A DNA stretch of 63,658 bases, from NCBI RefSeq assembly GCF_014297285.1, contig NZ_JACOQI010000017.1:1-63658 (forward strand), given 5' to 3'. Position 1 is the first letter of the stretch; every line of letters starts with the position of its first letter. The position numbers and the translations under genes were made by a program. Positions 35,318-43,624 of the stretch are shown piece by piece. The stretch is from Dysosmobacter segnis. GTDB taxonomy: Bacteria > Bacillota > Clostridia > Oscillospirales > Oscillospiraceae. Below the pieces are notes generated by a model, which made no database searches, was not told the DNA's origin, and saw nothing but the letters and a program-made list of their open reading frames with translations.

Positions 35318-36292
35318 ATGAGTGTGAAAGTAATTGGTAAGCATGAAAAGGACTCCCGCGCCTGCCGCGACGCGCTGGCCCTGACTCTGAACGAAATGAT
35401 GGCCGAGGACAAGTCCATCGTCTATGTGGACTGCGATCTGATGGGCTGCATCAACACCAAGATGCTGAGGAAGAACTATCCTGACCGCGCTTTTGAGGCC
35501 GGTATTGCCGAGGCCAACGGCGCCGGCGTGGCTGCGGGCCTCGCTGCCGCCGGCAAAAAGGTGTTCTTCCATTCCTTCGGTACCTTCTCCTCCCGCCGCT
35601 GCTATGACCAGATCTATATGTCCGCCGCTTATGCCGGTCTGCCCGTCCACGTGCTGGGCTCCGACGCCGGTGTGACCGCTGCCTTCAACGGCGGCACCCA
35701 TATGCCTCTGGAGGATGCCGCTATGTACCTGAGCATCCCCGAGACCGTGGTGCTGGATCCCGCCGACTATGCCCAGCTGGAGTGCATCACCCGTCAGCTG
35801 CCCGGCATCACCTCCGGCGTGACCTATACCCGCTTTGTCCGCAAGGGCATCGTCAAGGTCTATGAGGACGGTTCCGAGTTCCCCATCGGCAAGGGCGTTG
35901 TGCTCCACGAGAGCGACAAGGACGTGGCCACCATCATCACCTCCGGCATCATGGTGGACGAGTCCTTGAAGGCTTATGAGGCCCTCCAGGCGGAAGGCAT
36001 TTCCGTCCGCGTGATCGATATGTTCACCTGGAAGCCTCTGGACGAGGAGTTGGTCATCAAGGCCGCCAAGGAGACCGGTGCTATTGTCACCGCCGAGAAC
36101 CACAACGTCACCTGCGGTCTGGGCAGCGTGGTTTCCAACTGCCTGGCTAAGAACTGCCCCACCGTTCAGGAGTTTGTGGGCGTGCAGGATCTGTTCGGTC
36201 AGGTCGGTCCTCAGGACTTCCTGATGGATGAGTACGGCCTCCGTGCCGCCAATATCGTGGCTGCCGTCAAAAAGGCGATCAGCCGCAAGTAA
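35318..36292 (+). CDS. Transketolase C-terminal (pyrimidine-binding) subunit
   Basis: A 324-residue subunit with the pyrimidine-binding domain (DRAFEAGIAEANGAGVAAGLA, with the catalytic Glu) and the C-terminal domain. ATG at 35318 after AGGAGGG is preferred over an upstream GTG. It lies 15 bases after the N-terminal subunit and 73 bases before the alcohol dehydrogenase. Confidence 0.92.
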   Translation: MSVKVIGKHEKDSRACRDALALTLNEMMAEDKSIVYVDCDLMGCINTKMLRKNYPDRAFEAGIAEANGAGVAAGLAAAGKKVFFHSFGTFSSRRCYDQIYMSAAYAGLPVHVLGSDAGVTAAFNGGTHMPLEDAAMYLSIPETVVLDPADYAQLECITRQLPGITSGVTYTRFVRKGIVKVYEDGSEFPIGKGVVLHESDKDVATIITSGIMVDESLKAYEALQAEGISVRVIDMFTWKPLDEELVIKAAKETGAIVTAENHNVTCGLGSVVSNCLAKNCPTVQEFVGVQDLFGQVGPQDFLMDEYGLRAANIVAAVKKAISRK

Positions 36293-36365
36293 TTCGGATA
36301 TCCGGCGGGGTCTCCCCGAAGATCCCGCCTGTATCACTTAAATCAATTAAAAGGAGATTTCAATC

Positions 36366-37541
36366 ATGGATGCATTTTCCGCTTCTCTGATGGCTGACAA
36401 GAGAGAGATTGTCTTTGCTCCCACCGTGTATAAGTTCCAGACCTTCGCTCAGATGGCTGAGGAGTTCAAGCTGGGTGAACGGGACGTGGTTCTGACCAAC
36501 GAGTTCATCTACACCCCCTTCATGAAGGAACTGGGCCTGAAGTGCAACTTCGTGTTCCAGGAGAAGTTCGGCGCCGGCGAGCCTTCCGAGGCTATGATCC
36601 AGACCATGTATGACGCCATCCCCTATGACAGCTATGACCGTGTCATCGCTGTGGGCGGCGGCGCCATCATGGACCTGTGCAAGCTGCTGGGCTGCAAGCG
36701 TCCCGACACCGTCCACAACCTGTACTTCAAGCGCTTCCCCGTGGTCCACGAGAAGGACGTCATCGCCATCCCCACCACCTGCGGCACCGGCTCTGAGTGC
36801 ACTAACATCTCCGTGGCCATCGTCAAGGACGAGAAGGACGGCGTGCTCACCGGCGGCGAAACCAAGCTGGGCCTGGTGTCCGATGACATCATCCCCAACA
36901 AGGTGTGCCTGATCCCCGACCTGCTCAAGACCCTGCCCTACAAGCCCTTCGCCTGCTCCGCCATCGACGCGCTGGTCCACGCAACCGAGTCCTTCCTGAG
37001 CCCCCACCGCAAGACCATGACCTCCGAGCTGTTCAGCGAGAAGGCCATGGACATGATCCTCAAGGGCTTCAAGCTCATCGACGAGAAGGGTAAGGACGCC
37101 CGCTTTGAGTATCTGGATGAGTTCGTCACCGCCTCCTTCTACGCCGGCATTGCCTTCCTGAAGGCTGGCTGCGGCCCTGTCCACGGCATGAGCTTCCCCC
37201 TGGGCGGCACCTATCACGTGCCTCACGGCGAGTCCAACTACATGCTCTTCGGCGCCATCATGGACTACTATGATGCCAACAAGCCCGACGGCGAGATCAT
37301 GAAGTTCAAGGAGCTGGTGGCCCGCATCCTCGGCTGCGAGGTCAAGGACGCCATCCCCGAGATGAACGCTCTGCTGCAGCGCATCCTGCCTCTGCGTCCC
37401 CTGCGTGACTGCGGCTTCACTGAGGCTGACTTCAAGATCTTCCCCCAGTCCGTGGAGACCAACCAGCAGCGCCTGATGACCAACGCTTACTATCCCTTCG
37501 ATCTGGAGAGCGAAGAGGCCATCTACCGCAAGTGCTATTGA
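36366..37541 (+). CDS. Iron-containing alcohol dehydrogenase, 4-hydroxybutyrate dehydrogenase-like
   Basis: A 391-residue group III Fe-ADH. The NAD(P) loop VGGGAIMDLCK, IPTTCGTGSE, and the metal histidine region VHGMSFPLGGTYHVPHGE are all present. Segments such as LTNEFIYTPF, VFQEKFGAGEPSEAM and QQRLMTNAYYPF resemble Clostridium kluyveri 4-hydroxybutyrate dehydrogenase as I remember it. It is behind the split transketolase with an AAAAGGAG site, so it may reduce an aldehyde made by that enzyme. The real substrate is uncertain. Confidence 0.85.
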   Translation: MDAFSASLMADKREIVFAPTVYKFQTFAQMAEEFKLGERDVVLTNEFIYTPFMKELGLKCNFVFQEKFGAGEPSEAMIQTMYDAIPYDSYDRVIAVGGGAIMDLCKLLGCKRPDTVHNLYFKRFPVVHEKDVIAIPTTCGTGSECTNISVAIVKDEKDGVLTGGETKLGLVSDDIIPNKVCLIPDLLKTLPYKPFACSAIDALVHATESFLSPHRKTMTSELFSEKAMDMILKGFKLIDEKGKDARFEYLDEFVTASFYAGIAFLKAGCGPVHGMSFPLGGTYHVPHGESNYMLFGAIMDYYDANKPDGEIMKFKELVARILGCEVKDAIPEMNALLQRILPLRPLRDCGFTEADFKIFPQSVETNQQRLMTNAYYPFDLESEEAIYRKCY

Positions 37542-37622
37542 TCCCAACGGATCATCCGCAAAAGAAAAATCGCAGCGGTCAGCCGCTCCTCTCCTTTGAG
37601 AGAAACGGCTGACCCCGCAGAA

Positions 37623-37670
37623 CCCCCGACAGGCGATCGTATTTACGATGCCTGCCGGGGGTTTTCGTTT
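37623..37670 (+). terminator. Terminator after the Fe-ADH gene
   Basis: CCCCCG and CAGGC pair with GCCTG and CGGGGG (one internal mismatch) around a loop that itself contains ATCGT/ACGAT, followed by TTTTCGTTT. A further GGTCAGCCG/CGGCTGACC stem lies just upstream. Confidence 0.85.
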
Positions 37671-37717
37671 TGACCGCAGCCTGTCGGCAGAATCAATATG
37701 GCGGCTGGCCGGGAAAA

Positions 37718-37764
37718 GCAGACTGCCCCCGCCCATACGGGCAGTCTGCGGTGCACCGTTTTTT
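37718..37764 (+). terminator. Second terminator-like hairpin before marR-type gene
   Basis: An 11-bp perfect stem GCAGACTGCCC/GGGCAGTCTGC, then GGTGCACCG and six T. It isolates the next gene from upstream transcription. Confidence 0.65.
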
Positions 37765-37793
37765 GCCAAAATTTTGTTCTTGACAGAGAACCT

Positions 37794-38225
37794 ATGCACT
37801 TTTGGGATCAGCATAAAACCATCACGCGGTATTATGAGATTCTGATGTCGTCCGTGTGCGAGAAATATCAGCTCAAGCATCTGGAATATGATATTCTGAT
37901 GTTTTTGCACAACAATCCCCAGTATCGCACGGCGGCAGATATCGTCAGGGTCCGGAAATCCACCAAGTCCCATGTGTCCACCTCACTGAAAACTCTTGAG
38001 GACAGGGGCTTTATCGCAAAAAAGACAGACCCGGTAAACAAAAAGCACATTGAGCTTGATCTGCTGGAACCGGCAAATGAGATCGTCCGGGACGGACTTC
38101 TGGCCCAGCGGCAGTTCACGGAGCAGATGCTCCGGGGCCTGACGCCGGAGGACATCGCCGTTTGCAAGCGCGTATTCCAACAGGTATGCAGCAATGCAGA
38201 AGCATGCATCAAACAGAAAGGATAA
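37794..38225 (+). CDS. MarR-family transcriptional regulator
   Basis: A 143-residue winged-helix protein (YRTAADIVRVRKSTKSHVST for the recognition region, then the wing DPVNKKHIELDL). It sits 4 bases ahead of a membrane protein gene and may control it. The ribosome site is weak. TTGACA at 37780-37785 and an inverted repeat GTTCT...AGAAC (37776-37791) overlap the start region, so transcription may start very close to the ATG and be autoregulated. Confidence 0.85.
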   Translation: MHFWDQHKTITRYYEILMSSVCEKYQLKHLEYDILMFLHNNPQYRTAADIVRVRKSTKSHVSTSLKTLEDRGFIAKKTDPVNKKHIELDLLEPANEIVRDGLLAQRQFTEQMLRGLTPEDIAVCKRVFQQVCSNAEACIKQKG

Positions 38226-38229
38226 AAAC

Positions 38230-38922
38230 ATGGATCACAAAACCTATCAGCCCAAAATGCCCGATATTATGGAGGCCATATTTGATACGATATATCTGTT
38301 GTTCGACCTCGTAGCAGGCATCGTATTTTTCGCCATGGCGCAGGGCCGCCCCCTGTTTGTTCTCTACGGCATCCTGACCCTGACCCTCTGCGGCGGCGAT
38401 GCCTTCCACCTCGTTCCCCGGATCTTCCGGGCGTTCCGTGGAAGCACCCCCAAGATCAAGCATCTGATGGGCACCGGCCTGCAGATCTCCTCCATCACGA
38501 TGACGGCGTTCTATGTGATCTTGCTGTTCATCTGGAAGCTCACCTTCCCGGACTTTACCGCTCCTGCGGCTGTGGAGGTGATGATCTGGGCCTCCGCCAT
38601 CATCCGGATCGCCGTGTGCCTGCTGCCCCAGAACAACTGGTGCACAGACGAGGGCAATCTGAAGCTGTCCATCCTCCGGAACGGTGTATTCGCCGTCACC
38701 GGCATCGGCGTCATTATCCTGTACGCCATTTCCGGGAACGCCGGAGGGTATCACATGACGAAAATGGTGGCGGCCATCCTGATCTCCTTCGGCTGCTATC
38801 TGCCCGTTACGCTGTTCAGCAAAACGAAACCCAAGGTGGGCCTGCTGATGATTCCCAAGACCTGCGCGTATATGTGGATCATCGCTATGGGCCTCCAACT
38901 TTTGTGTTCCTGGAACGGCTAA
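38230..38922 (+). CDS. Membrane protein, function unknown, MarR-linked
   Basis: A 230-residue polytopic protein with about seven hydrophobic segments (first near residues 15-35, last near 205-225). Charged turns include GGDAFHLVPRIFRAF and LPQNNWCTDEGNLKLS. I do not recognise the family. Its start, 4 bases after the regulator stop with AAAGGAT, indicates one transcript with it. Confidence 0.75.
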   Translation: MDHKTYQPKMPDIMEAIFDTIYLLFDLVAGIVFFAMAQGRPLFVLYGILTLTLCGGDAFHLVPRIFRAFRGSTPKIKHLMGTGLQISSITMTAFYVILLFIWKLTFPDFTAPAAVEVMIWASAIIRIAVCLLPQNNWCTDEGNLKLSILRNGVFAVTGIGVIILYAISGNAGGYHMTKMVAAILISFGCYLPVTLFSKTKPKVGLLMIPKTCAYMWIIAMGLQLLCSWNG

Positions 38923-38935
38923 TTGAATGAAGGTC

Positions 38936-38971
38936 AAAAAATTTCCGGGTGCAGTGCACCCGGAATTTTTT
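38936..38971. terminator. Bidirectional terminator between the membrane protein and proC
   Basis: AAAAAATTTCCGGGTGCA with its complement forms a near-perfect palindrome with A/T tracts on both sides. It overlaps the first two bases of the proC stop codon on the minus strand. Confidence 0.85.
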
Positions 38972-39773
38972 ATCCTAATTCTTTTGTTCGGCGATAGGCC
39001 GCTTCCACAGCTGCGATCGCCGCCCCACGGAATCCCCGATCTTCCAGCGCCGCCACACCGGCGATGGTACTGCCGCCGGGACTGCACACGGCGTCCTTCA
39101 AAGCGCCGGGGTGCTCTCCCGTTTCCAGCAGCAGGGACGCGCTGCCCAGAAGCATCTGGGCGGCGTACCGCATAGCCTTGGCACGGGGCACACCGCACTT
39201 CACCGCCCCGTCTGCCAATGCCTCCACAAACATGTAGGCATAGGCGGGGCCGCAGCCGGACACGGCGCTGGCCGCGTCGATCAGATGCTCCGGAAGGTCA
39301 TCCAGCAAGCCGGATTCTGCCATCAGAGCTTTGAAGGCCGCCAGTTCCTCCGCCGTTACACGGTCATTTGCCGACACCAGCATCAGCCCCTGTCCCACGG
39401 CGCTGGGGGTGTTTGGCATGATGCGGATGATCTTCTTCTCTCCGCCCAGCATCTCCGCCAAGCGGTCCAGACTGACGCCCGCCAGCATGGAGACAAAAAC
39501 AGCGTCAGACGCCGCAATGTCCTCTGCCAGCTTTGCCGCCACACCGGCAAACATCTGGGGCTTCACTCCCCAAAACACGAATCGGCTCTCCCGCAGGATC
39601 GCTTCCGCCGTCTCCGCGGTGCAGCCGATGGATGCCGCCGCCTTTGCGGAGTGTTCCGCCGTGGAGCAAGCCACGGCCACCGCCGCCCCGCCCACGGTTT
39701 TCACCGCTGCCCGCGCCAGCGCGCCGCCCATATTTCCAGCGCCGATAAAACCGGCCTCATACTGATATGCCAT
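38970..39773 (-). CDS. proC: Pyrroline-5-carboxylate reductase
   Basis: A 267-residue NAD(P)H enzyme for the last step of proline synthesis. The N-terminal GFIGAGNMGGALARA is the dinucleotide site. MPNTPSAVGQGLM and the C-terminal AVCSPGGSTIAGVAALE are the signature region. Last gene of the proBAC unit, 10 bases after proA. Confidence 0.96.
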   Translation of the reverse strand: MAYQYEAGFIGAGNMGGALARAAVKTVGGAAVAVACSTAEHSAKAAASIGCTAETAEAILRESRFVFWGVKPQMFAGVAAKLAEDIAASDAVFVSMLAGVSLDRLAEMLGGEKKIIRIMPNTPSAVGQGLMLVSANDRVTAEELAAFKALMAESGLLDDLPEHLIDAASAVSGCGPAYAYMFVEALADGAVKCGVPRAKAMRYAAQMLLGSASLLLETGEHPGALKDAVCSPGGSTIAGVAALEDRGFRGAAIAAVEAAYRRTKELG

Positions 39774-39783
39774 ACGCCTCTCC

Positions 39784-41040
39784 TTACCGGGTCTGTCCGC
39801 TGCCCCGAATGATGTATTGATAGGTGCTCAGCTCGTCCAACCCCATCGGGCCGCGGGCATGGAGCTTCTGGGTGGAAATTCCCATCTCGCAGCCAAGGCC
39901 GAACTCGCCGCCGTCAGTGAACCGGGTGGAGACGTTGACGTACACCGCCGCGCTGTCCACCCCGTTGACAAATTTCTCCGCGTTGGCGTCGTTCTCCGTC
40001 ACGATGGCCTCGCTGTGGTGGGTGGAGTGGGCCTGAATATGTTCGATCGCCTCGTCCACGCTGTCCACTACCCTGACCGCCAAAATGTAGTCCAAAAATT
40101 CCGTGTCGAAATCCGCCGGGCCAGCCGGTGTTCCGGGAATCACGGCGGCAGCCCTTGGATCCAGCCGCAGCTCCACGGGGATCTGCCCCGCGGCTGTCCG
40201 ATCCTCCGTCAGCGCCTTCCGCAGCATGGGCAAAAATCGCTCCGCCACGGCTCTGTGGACCAGACACACCTCCTCGGCGTTGCACACGGAGGGGCGGCTG
40301 GTTTTGGCGTTGACAATGATCTTCACCGCCTTGTCCAAATCGGCGTATTCGTCCACATATACATGGCAGATACCGGTGCCGGTCTGGATGCAGGGCACCG
40401 TCGCCTGCTCCACGCAGGCCCGGATCAGTCCCGCCCCGCCACGGGGGATCAGCAGATCCACCAGCCCGTCCGCCGTCATCAGAACGCGGGCGCTCTCATG
40501 ACTGGTATCCTCCAGAATATTCACGATGTCCGGGTCGCCGCCCACGGCGGAAATCCCCTGCTTCAGCGCCTTTACGATGGCGGTGGAGGTGCGGACGGCC
40601 TCTTTCCCGCTGCGGAGAACGCAGACGTTGCCACTTTTCACTGTCAGTGCCGCCGCATCGGAGGTGACGTTGGGGCGGCTCTCGTAAATGATCGCCACCA
40701 GTCCCAAGGGCACCTGCTTTTTATAGATGGTCATACCGTTGGCGTGGTGTGTCTCCGACAAAATACGTCCGGTATGATCCGGCAGCTTCACCGTGGCCCG
40801 GATACCCTCCGCCATAGCAGCGATGCGGCCCTCATCCAGCCGCAGCCGGTCCAGCATCACATCGGAAATGTGGCCCCGTGCCGCTTCCAGATCCGTTTCG
40901 TTGCAGGTCAGGATCTCCGCCGTGTGGTCCACGAGGCTGTCCGCCATGGCGGTCAGGAGGCGGTTTTTCGTCTCCGCGTCCGCGTCCCGGAGGGCGCTCC
41001 AAGCGGCTTTCGTTTTCCGAATGATATCCAATGTGGTCAT
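39784..41040 (-). CDS. proA: Glutamate-5-semialdehyde dehydrogenase (gamma-glutamyl phosphate reductase)
   Basis: A 418-residue enzyme that reduces gamma-glutamyl phosphate. The motif [14 protein letters not shown] is present in part as [23 protein letters not shown] marks the cofactor region, and the catalytic Cys lies in [11 protein letters not shown]. Start overlaps the proB stop by 4 bases. Confidence 0.97.
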   Translation of the reverse strand: MTTLDIIRKTKAAWSALRDADAETKNRLLTAMADSLVDHTAEILTCNETDLEAARGHISDVMLDRLRLDEGRIAAMAEGIRATVKLPDHTGRILSETHHANGMTIYKKQVPLGLVAIIYESRPNVTSDAAALTVKSGNVCVLRSGKEAVRTSTAIVKALKQGISAVGGDPDIVNILEDTSHESARVLMTADGLVDLLIPRGGAGLIRACVEQATVPCIQTGTGICHVYVDEYADLDKAVKIIVNAKTSRPSVCNAEEVCLVHRAVAERFLPMLRKALTEDRTAAGQIPVELRLDPRAAAVIPGTPAGPADFDTEFLDYILAVRVVDSVDEAIEHIQAHSTHHSEAIVTENDANAEKFVNGVDSAAVYVNVSTRFTDGGEFGLGCEMGISTQKLHARGPMGLDELSTYQYIIRGSGQTR

Positions 41041-41816
41041 TTGCTCACCTTCTTTGCCAAAAATCGGGTGCCGATGGGTTCTCCCCCTACGATGCCGTAC
41101 AGCAGATCCGGGTTCCAGCCGTTGGCGATCACCATTTCGCAGCCTGCCTCCGTGGCGATCTGCGCTGCATGGAGTTTTGTCACCATGCCGCCGGTGCCCA
41201 GTTCGGAGCCGCTGCCCCCCGCCAGAGAGAGGATTTTCCCGTTGATCTCCGACACTTCATGGATCAGCTTCGCATCCGGGTTCTTATGGGGATCGCTGTC
41301 ATACAGACCGTCAATATCCGACAGGAGGATCAGCAGCTCCGCTCTCGTTGTGGCGGCCACCACAGCGGAAAGGGTATCATTATCGCCCACGGCGATCTCC
41401 TCCGTGGAAATCGTGTCATTCTCGTTGATGATGGGCAGGGCCCCCAGCTCCAACAGGCGGTCCAGGGTGTTGTGGAAGTTCTCCTTCCGGCTGCCGCCGT
41501 CGGCAATGTCCGGTGCGGTGATCAGAAGTTGGGCCACCGTATGATTGTATTCGGTGAACAGCTTGTCATACACATACATCAGTTCGCACTGTCCCACTGC
41601 CGCCGACGCCTGCTTGGTTGGCATATCGTGGGGCCGCTCCCGGAGGTTCAGCTTGCCGAAACCCATGGCAATAGCGCCGGAGGACACTAAAATAATCTCG
41701 TGGCCCGCGTTTTTCAGGTCACTGAGCACTCTGCACATCCGCTCCACCCGCTGAATATTCAGCCGCCCGGTGGCATAGGCCAGTGTGGAGGTCCCCACCT
41801 TGACTACGATTCTCAT
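41037..41816 (-). CDS. proB: Glutamate 5-kinase, short form without PUA domain
   Basis: A 259-residue amino-acid kinase that starts proline synthesis. [11 protein letters not shown] opens the fold, and [24 protein letters not shown] in two parts forms the substrate site. The C-terminal PUA domain of about 100 residues found in Escherichia coli and B. subtilis ProB is absent, so feedback behaviour may differ. Start at 41816 after AAAGGGG. The upstream region is too short for a T-box. Confidence 0.95.
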   Translation of the reverse strand: MRIVVKVGTSTLAYATGRLNIQRVERMCRVLSDLKNAGHEIILVSSGAIAMGFGKLNLRERPHDMPTKQASAAVGQCELMYVYDKLFTEYNHTVAQLLITAPDIADGGSRKENFHNTLDRLLELGALPIINENDTISTEEIAVGDNDTLSAVVAATTRAELLILLSDIDGLYDSDPHKNPDAKLIHEVSEINGKILSLAGGSGSELGTGGMVTKLHAAQIATEAGCEMVIANGWNPDLLYGIVGGEPIGTRFLAKKVSK

Positions 41817-41906
41817 AGATCGTTCCCCTTTCCATCCGCCGCAATCGGTTTCTCCGGGATTCGGTGCCGCTGTCAAGAGGCTTTGGCGCCGCCCTCTTTT
41901 TTGCCG

Positions 41907-41935
41907 ATTTTATACCAGAATACCGTATCCGTCAA
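41907..41935 (-). promoter_or_regulatory. Promoter of proBAC
   Basis: Minus-strand TTGACG (41935-41930), a 17-base spacer and TAAAAT (41912-41907), about 90 bases before proB. Confidence 0.65.
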
Positions 41936-41952
41936 GGCGTCCGGTCCTCCCT

Positions 41953-41981
41953 TTGACAATTTTTACAAGAAGCTTTACAAT
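41953..41981 (+). promoter_or_regulatory. Promoter of malQ
   Basis: TTGACA (41953-41958), a 17-base spacer and TACAAT (41976-41981), 52 bases before malQ. The two divergent -35 boxes are only 17 bases apart. Confidence 0.7.
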
Positions 41982-42033
41982 AAGGGAAAATTTGTGTACA
42001 CAGGCGTCTCCGACGCCGGGAAAGGCTGATCCT

Positions 42034-43536
42034 ATGGAACGTTCCTCCGGTATTCTGCTGCCCCTGTTTTCTCTGCCCTCCCCCTACGGTATCGGCACTA
42101 TGGGCCTCGCGGCTTATGACTTTGCCGATCTGCTCCACGCCGCCGGTCAGCGGTACTGGCAGATGCTCCCCCTCGGTCCCACCAGCTACGGCGATTCCCC
42201 CTACCAGAGTTTTTCCTCCTATGCGGGCAATCCCTATCTCATTGATTTGGATTTGTTGATCGAGGATGGGCTTCTGACGGAGCAGGAGGTCTGTGACCGG
42301 GACTGGGGAGAAGATCCCCGTCATGTGGACTACGGCAAGCTCTATGAAAACCGTCTGGACCTGCTGAAAAAGGCTGCGGAACGGGGCTGGATGCGGGATA
42401 GCGGCGCGGTGGCGGGCTTTACAGAGAAAAACGCCTCCTGGCTGCCGGACTACGCTCTGTTCATGGCCCTCAAGCGGCATTTCGGCATGAAGCCCTGGCA
42501 GGAATGGCCCGATGAGGCTGTCCGGCTCCACGATCCTGCGGCTCTGGCCCGGTACCGGGAGCTGCTGCGGGAGGATGTGGAACTGTTCACCTATATCCAA
42601 TTTCTGTTCTTCCGCCAGTGGACCGCCTTGAAGTCCTATATCAACAGCCTTGGCATCGGTATCATCGGCGACCTGCCTATTTATGTGGCCATGGACTCCG
42701 CTGACGTCTGGGCGGAACGATCCATGTTCCGTCTGGACAGCCGGGGCGTTCCCACAGAGGTGGCCGGTGTTCCGCCGGACTACTTCTCCAAGGACGGCCA
42801 GCTTTGGGGCAATCCGCTCTACGATTATGACGCCATGAAGCGGGACGGCTTCGGCTGGTGGATCCGCCGGGTGGACGGCGCCGCCAGACTGTATGATGTG
42901 ATCCGCATTGACCATTTCCGGGGCTTCGCCAGCTATTGGGCGGTGCCCTACGGTTCTCCGACCGCCAAAACCGGCCGCTGGGTCAAGGGGCCAAGACTGG
43001 ATCTGCTGAACGTCCTCACCGGCTGGTTCCAGGGCATCCGCTTCATCGCAGAGGATCTGGGTGAGCCTTCTCCCGACGTGATGAAGCTGCTGGCGGATTC
43101 CGGTCTGCCGGGGATGCGGGTTCTGGAATTTGCCTTTTCCCCCACAGCGGACAGCGCCTATCTCCCCCACAACTGCGTAGAGAACTGCGTGTGCTATGCC
43201 GGGACTCATGACAACGCCCCGCTGGCCCTGTGGCGTCAGGAGGCAGAGCCGGAGGAGATCGACTTTGCCGTGCAGTATCTGGGGCTCAATGAGCGGGAGG
43301 GCTTCAACCGAGGTGTGCTCCGGGGCGGCATGACCTCCCCCGCATCCTTGTTCGTGGCCCAGATGCAGGACTGGCTGGAGCTGGGCAAAGGCAGCCGGAT
43401 CAACACCCCCGGCACAGGCCGGGACAACTGGCAGTGGCGGCTCCTTCCCGGTGAACTGACGGTAAAGCTGATCGGTGACATCCGTGAGATGACCCGGATC
43501 TATGGCCGTCTCCCCGCCAAACAGTCCAAAACTTAA
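42034..43536 (+). CDS. malQ: 4-alpha-glucanotransferase
   Basis: A 500-residue GH77 enzyme (amylomaltase) that rearranges alpha-1,4-glucans in glycogen or maltodextrin use. The N-terminal LPLFSLPSPYGIGTMG, the nucleophile region IRIDHFRGF, the acid/base EDLGEPSPDV and the late AGTHDNAP are clear. Length is normal. It stands alone, with no maltose or glycogen genes beside it. Confidence 0.96.
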   Translation: MERSSGILLPLFSLPSPYGIGTMGLAAYDFADLLHAAGQRYWQMLPLGPTSYGDSPYQSFSSYAGNPYLIDLDLLIEDGLLTEQEVCDRDWGEDPRHVDYGKLYENRLDLLKKAAERGWMRDSGAVAGFTEKNASWLPDYALFMALKRHFGMKPWQEWPDEAVRLHDPAALARYRELLREDVELFTYIQFLFFRQWTALKSYINSLGIGIIGDLPIYVAMDSADVWAERSMFRLDSRGVPTEVAGVPPDYFSKDGQLWGNPLYDYDAMKRDGFGWWIRRVDGAARLYDVIRIDHFRGFASYWAVPYGSPTAKTGRWVKGPRLDLLNVLTGWFQGIRFIAEDLGEPSPDVMKLLADSGLPGMRVLEFAFSPTADSAYLPHNCVENCVCYAGTHDNAPLALWRQEAEPEEIDFAVQYLGLNEREGFNRGVLRGGMTSPASLFVAQMQDWLELGKGSRINTPGTGRDNWQWRLLPGELTVKLIGDIREMTRIYGRLPAKQSKT

Positions 43537-43546
43537 GCGATATACG

Positions 43547-43587
43547 AACCGTCCCCGGAGGCTTGAAAGCCTCCGGGGACGGTTTTT
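43547..43587 (+). terminator. Terminator after malQ
   Basis: A long stem AACCGTCCCCGGAGGCTT with its complement, a 3-base GAA loop and five T. Confidence 0.93.
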
Positions 43588-43624
43588 GAACTATTTGGCA
43601 GAAAAATCTGTTTTACAGACGGTT

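Noticed and set aside
41817..41935. Proline T-box leader upstream of proB
   Set aside because: The leader is only about 90 bases and lacks the AGGGUGGNACCGCG T-box sequence.
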